Assembly (NCBI RefSeq): GCF_036825535.1
Contig: NZ_CP098812.1
Span: forward strand, 1,178,001 to 1,242,000
Direction: 5' to 3'
Source: Parasalinivibrio latis
GTDB lineage: Bacteria > Pseudomonadota > Gammaproteobacteria > Enterobacterales > Vibrionaceae
Length of the DNA: 64,000 nucleotides
The notes beneath the pieces were generated by a model. The model saw only the letters and a list, made by a program, of their open reading frames with translations. It ran no database searches and had not been told where the DNA came from. The position numbers and the translations under genes are program-made. Positions 42,617-52,355 of this stretch are shown here, piece by piece (positions within the stretch are counted from its first letter, which is position 1; each line of letters begins with the position of its first letter).

Positions 42617-43984
42617 TTACAGCAGGTCAGTCAGTTTAACCGCATCACCGATGTAATTAGCTGGCGTCATCTGTTTCAGGCGGTCTTTCTCGAACTCTGG
42701 CAGCTCGAGACCGTCGATGAACGCACGCATACCGTCTGCATCAACACGCTTGCCACGCGTCAGCTCCTTGAGTTTTTCGTATGGCTTTTCGATACCATAG
42801 CGACGCATAACGGTCTGTACCGGCTCAGCCAGTACTTCCCAGTTGTGGTCGAGCTCATCTTCAAGGTGTGCCTGGTTCACTTCCAGCTTGCTGATACCCT
42901 TGAGTGTCGATCCATATGCGATCAGTGAGTAGCCACAACCTACACCCAGGTTACGGAGGACGGTTGAGTCAGTCAGGTCACGCTGCCAGCGAGAAACAGG
43001 CAGCTTTTGCGCCAGGTGCGAGAAGATTGCGTTTGCCAGGCCCAGGTTGCCTTCAGAGTTTTCGAAGTCAATCGGGTTAACTTTATGTGGCATGGTAGAT
43101 GAACCGATCTCGCCGGCAATCGTCTTCTGCTTGAAGTGACCCAGTGCGATGTAGCCCCAGACGTCACGGTCAAAGTCGAGCAGGATGGTGTTGAAACGGG
43201 CTACGCCGTCAAACAACTCAGCAATGTAATCATGCGGCTCGATTTGGGTGGTGTAAGGGTTCCAGGTAATACCCAGAGAGGTGACAAACTCTTCACTGTA
43301 CTGGTGCCAGTCAATGTCCGGGTAGGCAGACAGGTGCGCATTGTAGTTACCTACTGCGCCGTTGATCTTACCCAGAATTTCTACCGCAGCAATTTGCTTG
43401 TACTGACGTTCCATACGGTAGGCAACGTTTGCCATTTCCTTACCCATGGTGGAAGGAGACGCAGGCTGGCCGTGGGTACGGGACATCAGAGGCACTTCAC
43501 GGTATTCCACCGACAGGCCGCGAATGGCATCAATGATGCTGCGGATCTCAGGAAGCAGAACAGTTTCACGGGCTTCTGTCAGCATCAGTGCGTGTGAAAG
43601 GTTGTTAATGTCTTCAGAAGTACACGCAAAGTGGATGAATTCATTTACCGCATGCAGCTCAGGTACTGCAGCTACTTTCTCTTTCAGGAAGTACTCAACC
43701 GCTTTTACGTCGTGGTTGGTAGTACGTTCGATCTCTTTGATTCGCAGTGCATCTTCTTCGCTGAACTCTGCCGCGATACGGTCGAGGTACGCGTTTGCTT
43801 CAGTGCTGAATGCCGGTACTTCTTTGATGGCATCGGTTGCGGCCAGTTTCTGCAACCAGCGGATTTCAACAACGGTGCGGTACTTTAGCAGACCGAATTC
43901 ACTGAAGATTGAGCGTAACGCAATCGTTTTCGTGCCGTATCGGCCGTCTACCGGGGAAACAGCAGTCAACGCTGACAGTTCCAT
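42617..43984 (-). CDS. purB: Adenylosuccinate lyase
   Basis: This 455-residue enzyme acts twice in purine synthesis, forming AICAR and AMP with release of fumarate. The fumarase-superfamily signature is GSSTMPHKVNPIDFENSEGN, and the catalytic His lies in SRTHGQPASPSTMGKE. The N-terminus MELSALTAVSPVDGRYG is typical. Length equals the Escherichia coli enzyme. It is the last gene of the leftward mnmA-hflD-purB group. Confidence 0.97.
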   Translation of the reverse strand: MELSALTAVSPVDGRYGTKTIALRSIFSEFGLLKYRTVVEIRWLQKLAATDAIKEVPAFSTEANAYLDRIAAEFSEEDALRIKEIERTTNHDVKAVEYFLKEKVAAVPELHAVNEFIHFACTSEDINNLSHALMLTEARETVLLPEIRSIIDAIRGLSVEYREVPLMSRTHGQPASPSTMGKEMANVAYRMERQYKQIAAVEILGKINGAVGNYNAHLSAYPDIDWHQYSEEFVTSLGITWNPYTTQIEPHDYIAELFDGVARFNTILLDFDRDVWGYIALGHFKQKTIAGEIGSSTMPHKVNPIDFENSEGNLGLANAIFSHLAQKLPVSRWQRDLTDSTVLRNLGVGCGYSLIAYGSTLKGISKLEVNQAHLEDELDHNWEVLAEPVQTVMRRYGIEKPYEKLKELTRGKRVDADGMRAFIDGLELPEFEKDRLKQMTPANYIGDAVKLTDLL

Positions 43985-44026
43985 TATGGGGATCTCCTGA
44001 GTTAAAACGTAAACACTAGCTAGCGA

Positions 44027-44650
44027 TTAAGAACCGCTGCGGGCGAGAATAATTTTGGCCTGCTCAACCATTTTCTGGCGACCAAAAATAAGATGGCGAC
44101 GACGTCCGCCAACCTGGCGCCAGAGCACAGCACTGCGGATACCCGCCATCAACAAAGCGCGCACTTTGTGCTGTACGGCAGTTTGCTGAAGCTGGGCTGG
44201 GTTTCCAGTGACCTGGATGCGAGGGCCCAGTGGGCTGATAATATCCAGGTATATGCTGGCAATGTTGGAAATCATCTGGTCATCAAGCAGGTCGTAGTGT
44301 GCCATTTGACGTTTGATTGTTCCAATTCGGTCGCCAAGCTGTGCCATGCTGTCTCGGCGTCCGGATAACCGGCGCTCGAGGGCAAGCAGATTGATGAGGT
44401 AACGGGTCAGTTCGCCACCGGTTGGGCTGCTGTCCAATCCGTTTACCAGAGCTTTCAAACCATGGGTAAGGTTTTGTTCACCTTCAAACACGGCAGCTGT
44501 ATTTGACGGGTCAGTTACTGCGATACTGTTAAGACAGGCGCGTAGAGCTGCCTCATCACAATAGCCGTCGCGGGCGACGGCTTGTACAAGAGAAGCGGCC
44601 TGACAAATGCCTGCAAATGCGACAGTACGATCAAACAGCGTATTAGCCAC
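44027..44650 (-). CDS. hflD: High frequency lysogenization protein HflD homolog
   Basis: This 207-residue peripheral membrane protein, named for lambda lysogeny in Escherichia coli, lies in the mnmA-hflD-purB order typical of gammaproteobacteria. VAFAGICQAASLVQAVARDG, YLDIISPLGPRIQVTGNPAQ and GIRSAVLWRQVGGRR match the family. The best start is GTG at 44650, giving MANTLFDRTVAFAG with AAGGAG upstream; a longer ATG start at 44704 would run into mnmA. Cellular function beyond lysogeny is unclear. Confidence 0.92.
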   Translation of the reverse strand: MANTLFDRTVAFAGICQAASLVQAVARDGYCDEAALRACLNSIAVTDPSNTAAVFEGEQNLTHGLKALVNGLDSSPTGGELTRYLINLLALERRLSGRRDSMAQLGDRIGTIKRQMAHYDLLDDQMISNIASIYLDIISPLGPRIQVTGNPAQLQQTAVQHKVRALLMAGIRSAVLWRQVGGRRRHLIFGRQKMVEQAKIILARSGS

Positions 44651-44663
44651 GTAGGACAACTCC

Positions 44664-45776
44664 TTAAATACGTTCTTCGATGATACCGCCACCCAGACAT
44701 ACATCATCCAGGTAGAACACCGCGGATTGGCCTGGTGTTACAGCAATTTGCGGTTCATCGAACATCACCTTGATGGTCTCTGAGTCAACCGGGGTGATGG
44801 TACACGGAATATCGTGTTGACGGTACCGGGTTTTTACTGAACAGCGAACTGGCTCAGTGATCACTTCACGATCTACCCAGTGGAGTTGTTTGGCAATCAG
44901 GCCAGCTGATTTCAGGCGAGGGTGGTCATGGCCCTGGCCGACAAGCAGTACGTTTCGCTCGACATCTTTATCAACGACGTACCATGCTTCTTCTTCGCCG
45001 TTCCCGCCTTTTTGACCACCAATACCCAAGCCTTTACGCTGGCCGATCGTGTGGTACATCAGACCTTGGTGTTCGCCGATTTCTTCACCTTCACAGGTTT
45101 CAATCTTACCTGGTTGCGCAGGTAGGTATCGGGCAAGGAAGTCGCGGAACTTGCGCTCCCCGATGAAACAGATCCCTGTCGAGTCTTTTTTCTTTGCAGT
45201 TACCAGACCCTGCTCTTCGGCAATGCGGCGAACTTCAGGCTTCTCAATTTCGCCAACCGGGAACAGGCTGCGTGCCAATTGTTCGTGGCTCAATGTATAC
45301 AAGAAGTACGTCTGGTCTTTGTTACTGTCGAGGCCACGAAGCATTTTAACCTTCTCACCTTCAATGGTTGGGAAGGTGCGGCGTGCATAGTGCCCCATGG
45401 CAATATAGTCGGCTTCCAATACTTCTTCAGCGTATTCAAGGAAAGCTTTGAACTTGATTTCCTTGTTGCAAAGAATGTCTGGGTTTGGCGTACGGCCCGC
45501 TTTGTATTCAGCCAGGAAATACTCGAACACATTGTCCCAGTATTCAGCAGCAAAGTTGATGGTATGCAGAGGAATGCCCAGTTTGTCACAAACGGCCTGC
45601 GCATCAGCCAGGTCTTCTGCTGCTGAACAGTATTCGTCTGAATCGTCCTCTTCCCAGTTTTTCATAAACAGGCCTTCAACCTGATAACCCTGCTGGATAA
45701 GCAGATAGGCTGAAACTGAGGAATCTACACCGCCGGACATACCGACAATCACTTTTTTGCTGCTGTTGTCTGACAT
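44664..45776 (-). CDS. mnmA: tRNA-specific 2-thiouridylase MnmA
   Basis: This 370-residue enzyme adds sulfur to U34 of tRNA-Lys, -Glu and -Gln. The PP-loop ATP site is VGMSGGVDSS. The catalytic cysteines are in NPDILCNKEIKF and STGICFIGERKF. RKGLGIGGQK and GQSAVFYLDDVCLGGGII agree with the family. The ATG at 45776 (MSDNSSKKVIVG) gives the usual length; an ATG at 45806 adds ten residues without support. It is followed 13 bases later by hflD. Confidence 0.96.
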   Translation of the reverse strand: MSDNSSKKVIVGMSGGVDSSVSAYLLIQQGYQVEGLFMKNWEEDDSDEYCSAAEDLADAQAVCDKLGIPLHTINFAAEYWDNVFEYFLAEYKAGRTPNPDILCNKEIKFKAFLEYAEEVLEADYIAMGHYARRTFPTIEGEKVKMLRGLDSNKDQTYFLYTLSHEQLARSLFPVGEIEKPEVRRIAEEQGLVTAKKKDSTGICFIGERKFRDFLARYLPAQPGKIETCEGEEIGEHQGLMYHTIGQRKGLGIGGQKGGNGEEEAWYVVDKDVERNVLLVGQGHDHPRLKSAGLIAKQLHWVDREVITEPVRCSVKTRYRQHDIPCTITPVDSETIKVMFDEPQIAVTPGQSAVFYLDDVCLGGGIIEERI

Positions 45777-45860
45777 TGTTACTCTGGACTGATTAGTTGG
45801 AACCAAATTGGGTCGCGATTCTACCAGACTTTAGGGTCTGGAAACAGATCGAGAACTGTA

Positions 45861-46556
45861 TCACATTTTTTCTTGAGATGCCCGTGGAGACGGAGCGCTG
45901 ACTTCACGCCATTCACCCGGTGCAAGGCCGCTGACATTCCACTCGGAAAGCTGGTAGCGAATAAGGCGAAGGGTCGGGTGGCCAATGTGCGCGGTCATTC
46001 GCCGCACTTGCCGGTTACGGCCTTCTTTCAATGTTATTTCCAGCCAAGTAGTCGGAACAGACTTTCGTTCACGCACAGGTGGGTTACGCGGCCAGATGTC
46101 AGGCTCAGTCATGACTTTCACCCCAGCAGGCAAGGTCATGCCATCCTTAAGTTCTACGCCATTGCGAAGCTTGTTGAGTGATTCTTCGGCCGGGACACCT
46201 TCTACCTGAACCCAGTATATCTTTGGTGCTTTTGAACGGGGTTGAGTCAACCGGGCTTGCAAGATGCCGTCATTTGTCAGCACAAGCAGTCCCTCACTGT
46301 CTTTATCAAGCCGTCCGGCAGCATAGACTCCTTTTACTGGGATGAAATCTGCCAATGTTGAGTCACCGGGTTCGCCGGTAAACTGTGTCAGCGTATTAAA
46401 TGGTTTATTAAATAAGATAACCCTTGTTTCCTCAGGGGAAATTCTGGGCTTTTGATTTGTACCTGTATGCCGGCTTCGTGACTGAGAATGGCGGGGCTTG
46501 GAACCCGGTCTGGAAGGCGCTGTAGCACGGCGTTTAGGCTGTTTTTTAAAGGTCAT
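45861..46556 (-). CDS. rluE: 23S rRNA pseudouridine(2457) synthase RluE
   Basis: This 231-residue RsuA-family pseudouridine synthase has the catalytic Asp in YAAGRLDKDSEGLLVLTNDG. ILFNKPFNTLTQFTG, LTQPRSKAPKIYWVQVEG and EGRNRQVRRMTAHIGHPTLR follow the RluE pattern. About 45 basic, Ser/Arg-rich residues precede the core and no S4 domain is present, as in RluE. It is divergent from icd, as in Escherichia coli. Confidence 0.94.
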   Translation of the reverse strand: MTFKKQPKRRATAPSRPGSKPRHSQSRSRHTGTNQKPRISPEETRVILFNKPFNTLTQFTGEPGDSTLADFIPVKGVYAAGRLDKDSEGLLVLTNDGILQARLTQPRSKAPKIYWVQVEGVPAEESLNKLRNGVELKDGMTLPAGVKVMTEPDIWPRNPPVRERKSVPTTWLEITLKEGRNRQVRRMTAHIGHPTLRLIRYQLSEWNVSGLAPGEWREVSAPSPRASQEKM

Positions 46557-46698
46557 GATGTCTTGTCAAATAACAAAAGGAACAAATGAGACATTGGTAT
46601 TATACGGGAAATAATGTGATTGGCGTGTTGTGTTAATTGAAGTATTCTTTTGCGCGCATCTTACACAAAGATAACAAATGGACGCTAGGAGATTTTAA

Positions 46699-47949
46699 AT
46701 GGAGAGTAAAGTAGTTGTACCTGCAGATGGCCAAAAAATTAGCCTTGACGGAAACAAGCTGGTTGTACCTAACAACCCAATCATTCCTTACATTGAAGGT
46801 GATGGCATCGGGGTAGACGTAAGCCCAGCGATGATTAAAGTCGTGGATGCGGCTGTAGAGAAAGCCTATAACGGTGAGAAAAAGATTTCCTGGATGGAAA
46901 TTTACACTGGTGAAAAATCAACCCAGGTTTATGGTGATGACCAGTGGCTGCCGACTGAAACTCTCGACTTTATCCGTGACTACAAAGTTGCAATCAAAGG
47001 CCCACTGACGACTCCGGTTGGCGGTGGTATCCGTTCACTGAACGTAGCTCTGCGTCAAGAGCTAGACCTGTATATCTGTGCTCGTCCAGTACGTTATTTT
47101 GAAGGCGTTCCAAGTCCGCTCAAGCAACCTGAATTGACCGACATGGTCATTTACCGTGAAAACTCAGAAGATATTTATGCCGGTGTTGAGTTTAAAGCCG
47201 GTACTGCAGAAGCTGACAAGGTAATTAAATTCCTTCAGGAAGAAATGGGCCAGACCAAAATCCGTTTCCCTCAGCAGTGTGGTGTAGGTATCAAGCCGGT
47301 TTCTGAGGAAGGCACCAAGCGTCTGGTTCGTGCTGCAATTCAGTACACCATCGATAATGACCGTGACTCCCTGACCCTGGTGCACAAGGGTAACATCATG
47401 AAGTTCACCGAAGGTGCCTTCAAAGATTGGGGTTACGACGTTGCCAAGGAAGAGTTCGGTGCAGAATTGCTGGACGGTGGCCCATGGATGACACTGAAGA
47501 ACCCGAATACCGGTAAAGAAATCATCGTTAAAGATGTAATTGCTGATGCGTTCCTGCAGCAAATCCTGCTTCGCCCTGCCGAGTACGATGTGATTGCCAC
47601 CATGAACCTGAACGGTGACTACGTATCTGATGCACTGGCTGCGCAGGTAGGTGGTATCGGTATCGCACCAGGTGCAAACATTGGTGACGGCGTTGCCCTG
47701 TTTGAGGCAACTCACGGTACGGCACCTAAGTATGCTGGTCAGGACAAGGTAAACCCTGGTTCTTTAATCCTGTCTGCTGAAATGATGCTTCGCCACATGG
47801 GTTGGACAGAAGCGGCTGACCTTATCATCAGCTCAATGGAAAAAGCGATCAGCAACAAGACTGTGACCTATGATTTTGAGCGTTTGATGGACGGTGCAAC
47901 ACTGCGTAAGTGTTCAGAGTTTGCTCAGGACATGATTGACCAGATGTAA
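46699..47949 (+). CDS. icd: NADP-dependent isocitrate dehydrogenase
   Basis: This 416-residue citric-acid-cycle enzyme oxidises isocitrate to 2-oxoglutarate. PVGGGIRSLNVALRQELDLY contains the substrate-binding and, in Escherichia coli, AceK-phosphorylated serine. Other motifs are IYRENSEDIYAGVEF, NLNGDYVSDALAAQVGGIG and the NADP-binding ATHGTAPKYAGQDKVNPGSL. It is a single gene ending in a terminator. Confidence 0.98.
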   Translation: MESKVVVPADGQKISLDGNKLVVPNNPIIPYIEGDGIGVDVSPAMIKVVDAAVEKAYNGEKKISWMEIYTGEKSTQVYGDDQWLPTETLDFIRDYKVAIKGPLTTPVGGGIRSLNVALRQELDLYICARPVRYFEGVPSPLKQPELTDMVIYRENSEDIYAGVEFKAGTAEADKVIKFLQEEMGQTKIRFPQQCGVGIKPVSEEGTKRLVRAAIQYTIDNDRDSLTLVHKGNIMKFTEGAFKDWGYDVAKEEFGAELLDGGPWMTLKNPNTGKEIIVKDVIADAFLQQILLRPAEYDVIATMNLNGDYVSDALAAQVGGIGIAPGANIGDGVALFEATHGTAPKYAGQDKVNPGSLILSAEMMLRHMGWTEAADLIISSMEKAISNKTVTYDFERLMDGATLRKCSEFAQDMIDQM

Positions 47950-47968
47950 TTGAATCGTCAGAAATAAC

Positions 47969-47999
47969 AAAGCCCGGCATCGTTGCCGGGCTTTTTATT
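47969..47999. terminator. Terminator behind icd
   Basis: AAAGCCCGGC-ATCGTT-GCCGGGCTTT is followed by a T-rich tail. Confidence 0.9.
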
Positions 48000-48044
48000 T
48001 GTCTGGGTGCATTTATCGTTAAAGATAAACTCGCTTTCCGGTAG

Positions 48045-48302
48045 TTATGGAAGCGGGATCTTATTCAGCTCTTCAACCATCTTTCCGTTAAGGTGCTTCA
48101 GAATGGCCAGCACTGCATGTTCGCGTGTTGGTTTTTCGCCAGACGTTACTGCGAGATCTTCTTTAGGGTGGATGCCGGTTTGGTCTTCGGCGATGTGAAG
48201 CCAGTCTGGGTGCCAATAAAATGCATGACCGTCCGGGGTCATCCAGTTATGTACACCGCAATTTTCGCCTTTGTAATTAAGGTCATGGGCGTGATAAGTC
48301 AT
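48045..48302 (-). CDS. Small conserved-looking protein of unknown function, 85 residues
   Basis: The frame begins at the ATG at 48302 behind a weak GGAAGAG site and reads MTYHAHDLNYKGENCGVHNW, then DGHAFYWHPDWLHIAEDQTG, and ends LNKIPLP. It is rich in His, Trp and Asp, with no signal peptide or membrane segment; one Cys. I do not recognise the family. Its placement between icd and cspD as a free-standing gene with balanced codon use supports a real protein, and the His-rich half could bind a metal, which is only inference. Confidence 0.65.
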   Translation of the reverse strand: MTYHAHDLNYKGENCGVHNWMTPDGHAFYWHPDWLHIAEDQTGIHPKEDLAVTSGEKPTREHAVLAILKHLNGKMVEELNKIPLP

Positions 48303-48456
48303 AACACTCTTCCAATTAAAATTATCAGCAATGAATGCGATGTGAAGTATAGCGAATTATGAAAAGGTTGTGGTGATATGGTTCTCATTAAAAATGAAAC
48401 AAGCTATCAAATTACTTGATAACCGTGATCTCTGTTGAGTGACTGGAAATTGATAC

Positions 48457-48485
48457 AAAAAAAGCAGGCCGGAGCCTGCTTTTCA
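48457..48485. terminator. Terminator behind cspD
   Basis: AAAGCAGGC-CGGA-GCCTGCTTT with an A run before it gives a T7 tail in the leftward, cspD direction. Confidence 0.88.
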
Positions 48486-48505
48486 TAAGAATTCTTAGCG
48501 AACGA

Positions 48506-48727
48506 TTACTTCGCTGCATCGCTCTCCACGGGGACGATTTCGCTGGCGTGATAACCTTTTGGGCCTTCATGCGCTTCATAAGTCACAGGTTGACCGGCCT
48601 TTAAAGTTTTGTAGCCTTCCATCTGAATGGTGGAATAGTGTGCAAAAACGTCGCCATTTCCCTCGTCAGGGCAGATAAATCCAAAGCCTTTTGCGTTGTT
48701 GAACCACTTCACTGTTCCTGTTGCCAT
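48506..48727 (-). CDS. cspD: Cold-shock-like protein CspD
   Basis: This 73-residue nucleic-acid-binding protein has RNP1 KGFGFICPDEG and RNP2-like DVFAHYSTIQMEGYKTL. CspD of Escherichia coli is not cold-inducible; it is made in stationary phase, inhibits DNA replication and is degraded by Lon. The ATG at 48727 has AGAGGGA upstream. Position next to clpS-clpA, divergent, is the same as in Escherichia coli. Confidence 0.95.
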   Translation of the reverse strand: MATGTVKWFNNAKGFGFICPDEGNGDVFAHYSTIQMEGYKTLKAGQPVTYEAHEGPKGYHASEIVPVESDAAK

Positions 48728-49429
48728 GCTATACATCCCTCTTGCAAAATCAGTTGCACAATATAGACAGACGTACAACCACAAGCGTCTGATTCATAGA
48801 AAGTGCGAAATTAAAATCCATCACAAATAACAATTTAGTAAAATGATTTAGACAGTCAAGTCTAACTGTATACATATAATAGCAATTTCATATATTTTCA
48901 CATTAGCTGATATCTATTTACATTTCCAGTTGATTGGTATTCAAACATCGTCTTATGGACTGGACACTGCAAATATATAGTCATGACTACTATTTCTATG
49001 ACAATATCGAATGATACTCATTGAAATCCCTAACAAATTTTTTAGAAATGTGGTCGATATCCCAATGTGTGTTCACTCTCCATAGTTATTGATAAATAGG
49101 CTAAAAAACCAAGCAAACGAAACCCGTAAATATCTCCTTTCAACTGACCAGCGATGCACATCACATCTGTTGCATTATGGATATCAAATCCACGTGTTGG
49201 ATGTTGTCTCTAAAACGATAATGTGGTCAAAAGTAGACAGTGGGCACATTTTACAGTTTATTTGCAGCAATATGCCGTTGGGTGACAGGATTAGGTTTGC
49301 TGGAATACAATGGCTGCATTAACCTGAATAGTGAGGCGTTAAGAAATATCGCATATAGCTAAATAACTAGAGACATGCATCTAATTAGCTGTAAGCAATG
49401 CTTTTTTTCGTCAGGGTATGAAGTAAATT
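48728..49429. other. Divergent intergenic region cspD-clpS
   Basis: About 700 bases, AT-rich, with the promoters of cspD and clpS. A rightward 77-codon frame at 49089-49322 lacks a good ribosome site and any recognisable feature, so I do not call it a gene. No terminator or known RNA was recognised. Confidence 0.45.
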
Positions 49430-49750
49430 ATGAGTAAGTTGTACGAGTGGATAACACCAGACTCTGACATTGCAGAGGCTGAGAAGACTGAACTGAAGCC
49501 ACCTTCAATGTATAAGGTGGTACTGAATAACGATGACTACACCCCGATGGAATTTGTAGTGGATGTGTTGCAAACATTTTTTGGTATGGATGCCGATCGT
49601 GCAACACAAGTCATGTTAACGGTTCACTACGAAGGAAAAGCTATCTGCGGAGTGTTTACTGCAGAAGTTGCTGAAACAAAAGTAGCCCAGGTAACGGTCT
49701 ATGCTCGTGAGAATGAACATCCGTTACTTTGTACCATGGAGAGAGCTTAA
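49430..49750 (+). CDS. clpS: N-end rule adaptor ClpS
   Basis: This 106-residue adaptor binds proteins with N-terminal Leu, Phe, Tyr or Trp and delivers them to ClpAP. The substrate pocket motif VVLNNDDYTPMEFVVDVLQ and the ClpA contact HYEGKAICGVFTAEVAETK are complete. It lies 43 bases upstream of clpA, in the same transcript, and in the same window as both transferases that create its substrates. Confidence 0.97.
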   Translation: MSKLYEWITPDSDIAEAEKTELKPPSMYKVVLNNDDYTPMEFVVDVLQTFFGMDADRATQVMLTVHYEGKAICGVFTAEVAETKVAQVTVYARENEHPLLCTMERA

Positions 49751-49793
49751 TACTCTCCGGCACACCATGAGTGGTAATTGAGGGAGGTGCCTT

Positions 49794-52055
49794 ATGCTGA
49801 ACAAAGAACTCGAAGCGAGTTTGAATGCTGCGTTTGCCAGAGCAAGGGAAAAGCGCCACGAGTTTATGACTGTGGAGCATCTGTTATTGGCTCTGCTCGA
49901 CAATGTGTCTGCCAGAGAGGCGCTGCTAGCGTGTCGTGCTGACGTTGATGCGTTGCGTAAAGAGCTGGAGTCGTTTATAGAGCAAACTACGCCTCTCATT
50001 CCACCTGGCGATGATTCCAGGGAAACCCAGCCTACACTGAGCTTCCAGCGGGTACTGCAACGGGCTGTTTTCCATGTGCAGTCTTCTGGCCGAAGTGAAG
50101 TCAGCGGTGCGAATGTGCTGGTGGCCATCTTCAGTGAGCAAGAGTCCCATGCGGCTTATCTGCTCAAGAAGAATGATATCAGCCGGCTGGATGTAGTTAA
50201 TTTCATCTCCCACGGTACTGCGAAAGAAAGCCCGAAAGAGCAAAATCAGCGCGTTGACCTTTCTTCAGAAGACAGCAATGCTGAAGGCGGTGAAGATCGC
50301 CTGGAAAATTTCGCTACCAACCTCAACCAGTTGGCGCGTGTAGGTGGAATTGACCCGCTTATTGGTCGCGACAAGGAGTTGGAGCGTACCATTCAGGTGC
50401 TGTGCCGCCGCCGTAAGAATAACCCGTTGTTGGTGGGTGAAGCTGGCGTGGGTAAGACTGCAATCGCCGAGGGCTTAGCCTGGAGAATTGTAGAAGGCAA
50501 TGTCCCGGAAATAATCGCAAACTGTGTGATTTATTCTTTGGATATTGGCTCGCTGCTGGCCGGAACCAAATACCGTGGCGATTTTGAAAAACGATTCAAA
50601 AATATTCTCAAGCAGCTTGAGAAAGAAGACCAGGCTATCCTGTTCATTGATGAAATCCATACCATCATTGGTGCCGGTGCGGCGTCAGGTGGACAGGTAG
50701 ATGCCGCAAACCTTATTAAACCATTGCTGAGCAGCGGTAAACTGCGCTGTATTGGTTCTACTACGTACCAGGAATACAGCAACATCTTCGAGAAAGAGCG
50801 GGCATTGGCCCGTCGTTTCCAGAAGATCGATATCGTTGAACCGTCACTGGACGATACAACCAAGATCCTGATGGGTCTGAAGCCTAAGTATGAGGCGCAC
50901 CACGAGGTACGCTATACCAACAAGGCAATTCGTGCTGCTGTTGAGTTGTCGGCAAAGTATATCAACGAGCGTCATTTGCCAGATAAGGCAATTGATGTGA
51001 TTGATGAGGCAGGAGCCCGTTGTCGTCTGACTCCAGCTAAAAAGCGCAAGAAAACTATCAATGTTGCTGATATTGAAACCATCATTGCAAAAATCGCCCG
51101 GATTCCGGAGAAGTCTGTGTCGTCTTCTGACCGCGATGTGTTGGCTGGCCTCGAAGACAAGCTCAAAATGCTGGTTTTCGGGCAGGATGATGCTATTGGT
51201 GCATTGTGTGAAGCCATCAAACTTAGCCGTGCGGGACTGGGGCAGGACAACAAGCCTGTCGGTTCTTTCCTCTTTGCCGGACCAACTGGTGTTGGTAAAA
51301 CGGAAGTGACTGTGCGCCTTGCCCGCTCCCTCGGCATTGAGCTTCTGCGCTTCGATATGTCTGAGTACATGGAACGCCATACTGTCAGCCGTCTTATTGG
51401 TGCTCCTCCGGGTTACGTAGGGTATGACCAGGGCGGTCTGCTGACTGATGCAGTTATCAAGCATCCTCACAGTGTTGTATTGCTGGATGAAATTGAGAAG
51501 GCGCACCCGGATGTGTTTAACCTGTTACTGCAGGTTATGGACAACGGTACGCTGACTGACAATAACGGACGCAAAGCTGACTTCCGTAATGTGATTTTGG
51601 TGATGACGACCAACGCGGGTGTGACAGAAACCACCCGTAAGTCCATTGGTCTTATCCAGCAGGATCACAGTCACGACGCCATGCAGGAAATCAAGCGGGT
51701 CTTTGCGCCTGAATTCCGGAACCGTTTGGATAACATCATTTGGTTCAACCATCTGGATGAAGAAACCATTGTCCAGGTTGTCGATAAATTCGTGGTGGAA
51801 CTCCAAGCGCAACTCGATGCACGAGGCGTGTCGCTGGAAGTCACGAAGGCAGCTAAAGACTGGCTGGCTGACAGGGGTTATGACAAGGCAATGGGTGCAC
51901 GACCTATGGCTCGCGTCATTCAGGATAACCTCAAGAAGCCACTGGCAAATGAGTTGTTGTTCGGACGACTTGTTAATGGCGGTTCTGTGAAGGTCAGCCT
52001 CCGAGACGGAAAGCTGCACTTTGATTTCTCTGATGAGATGGAGCCTGCTCACTAA
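49794..52055 (+). CDS. clpA: ATP-dependent Clp protease ATP-binding subunit ClpA
   Basis: This 753-residue Hsp100 unfoldase feeds ClpP. An N-terminal repeat domain (residues 1-145, ClpS docking) is followed by D1 with Walker A GEAGVGKT and Walker B ILFIDEIHT, and D2 with GPTGVGKT and VVLLDEIEKAHPDVFN. The ClpP-binding loop region follows in D2. Start is at the ATG behind GGGAGGTG. ClpP is not in the window. Confidence 0.98.
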   Translation: MLNKELEASLNAAFARAREKRHEFMTVEHLLLALLDNVSAREALLACRADVDALRKELESFIEQTTPLIPPGDDSRETQPTLSFQRVLQRAVFHVQSSGRSEVSGANVLVAIFSEQESHAAYLLKKNDISRLDVVNFISHGTAKESPKEQNQRVDLSSEDSNAEGGEDRLENFATNLNQLARVGGIDPLIGRDKELERTIQVLCRRRKNNPLLVGEAGVGKTAIAEGLAWRIVEGNVPEIIANCVIYSLDIGSLLAGTKYRGDFEKRFKNILKQLEKEDQAILFIDEIHTIIGAGAASGGQVDAANLIKPLLSSGKLRCIGSTTYQEYSNIFEKERALARRFQKIDIVEPSLDDTTKILMGLKPKYEAHHEVRYTNKAIRAAVELSAKYINERHLPDKAIDVIDEAGARCRLTPAKKRKKTINVADIETIIAKIARIPEKSVSSSDRDVLAGLEDKLKMLVFGQDDAIGALCEAIKLSRAGLGQDNKPVGSFLFAGPTGVGKTEVTVRLARSLGIELLRFDMSEYMERHTVSRLIGAPPGYVGYDQGGLLTDAVIKHPHSVVLLDEIEKAHPDVFNLLLQVMDNGTLTDNNGRKADFRNVILVMTTNAGVTETTRKSIGLIQQDHSHDAMQEIKRVFAPEFRNRLDNIIWFNHLDEETIVQVVDKFVVELQAQLDARGVSLEVTKAAKDWLADRGYDKAMGARPMARVIQDNLKKPLANELLFGRLVNGGSVKVSLRDGKLHFDFSDEMEPAH

Positions 52056-52355
52056 AAGTTAGTGTGCAGACACAACAAACCCGGCTATATGCCGGGTTTA
52101 TTTTTGCCTTTCGGCAGCGCTGTAAGCTAATCAAAGCACTTCTGATAAATCTCCAGCCGTCGGTTCTTAAACCGGGCGATGGATAACAGGCAGTAGTGCA
52201 GGGCCTGTATGAAAAGTGGTCTCATCAATATGGGACGCTTTCGCATCGTGACAGTATTGTGAGCTGACAGTACCTGAAACGCGAAAGATCCGTCATGCAA
52301 AAACTGCAATAAGACCGGTAACTTCGCTCCAGGTTAAACAGGCCCGAATAGTATA
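52056..52355. other. Convergent intergenic region clpA-infA
   Basis: The left part has the clpA terminator. The rest shows no tRNA; the serine tRNA gene found here in Escherichia coli is absent. A leftward 60-codon frame at 52127-52309 has no ribosome site or family features. Confidence 0.5.
52077..52107 (+). terminator. Terminator of clpSA
   Basis: AACCCGGC-TATAT-GCCGGGTT is followed by a T-rich tail. Confidence 0.88.

Noticed and set aside
49089..49322. 77-codon frame upstream of clpS
   Set aside because: No ribosome site, unremarkable composition and AT-rich surroundings; more likely chance.
52127..52309. 60-codon leftward frame or missing serine tRNA between clpA and infA
   Set aside because: The frame has no translation signal. 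No cloverleaf could be found, although Escherichia coli has a serine tRNA gene at this position.
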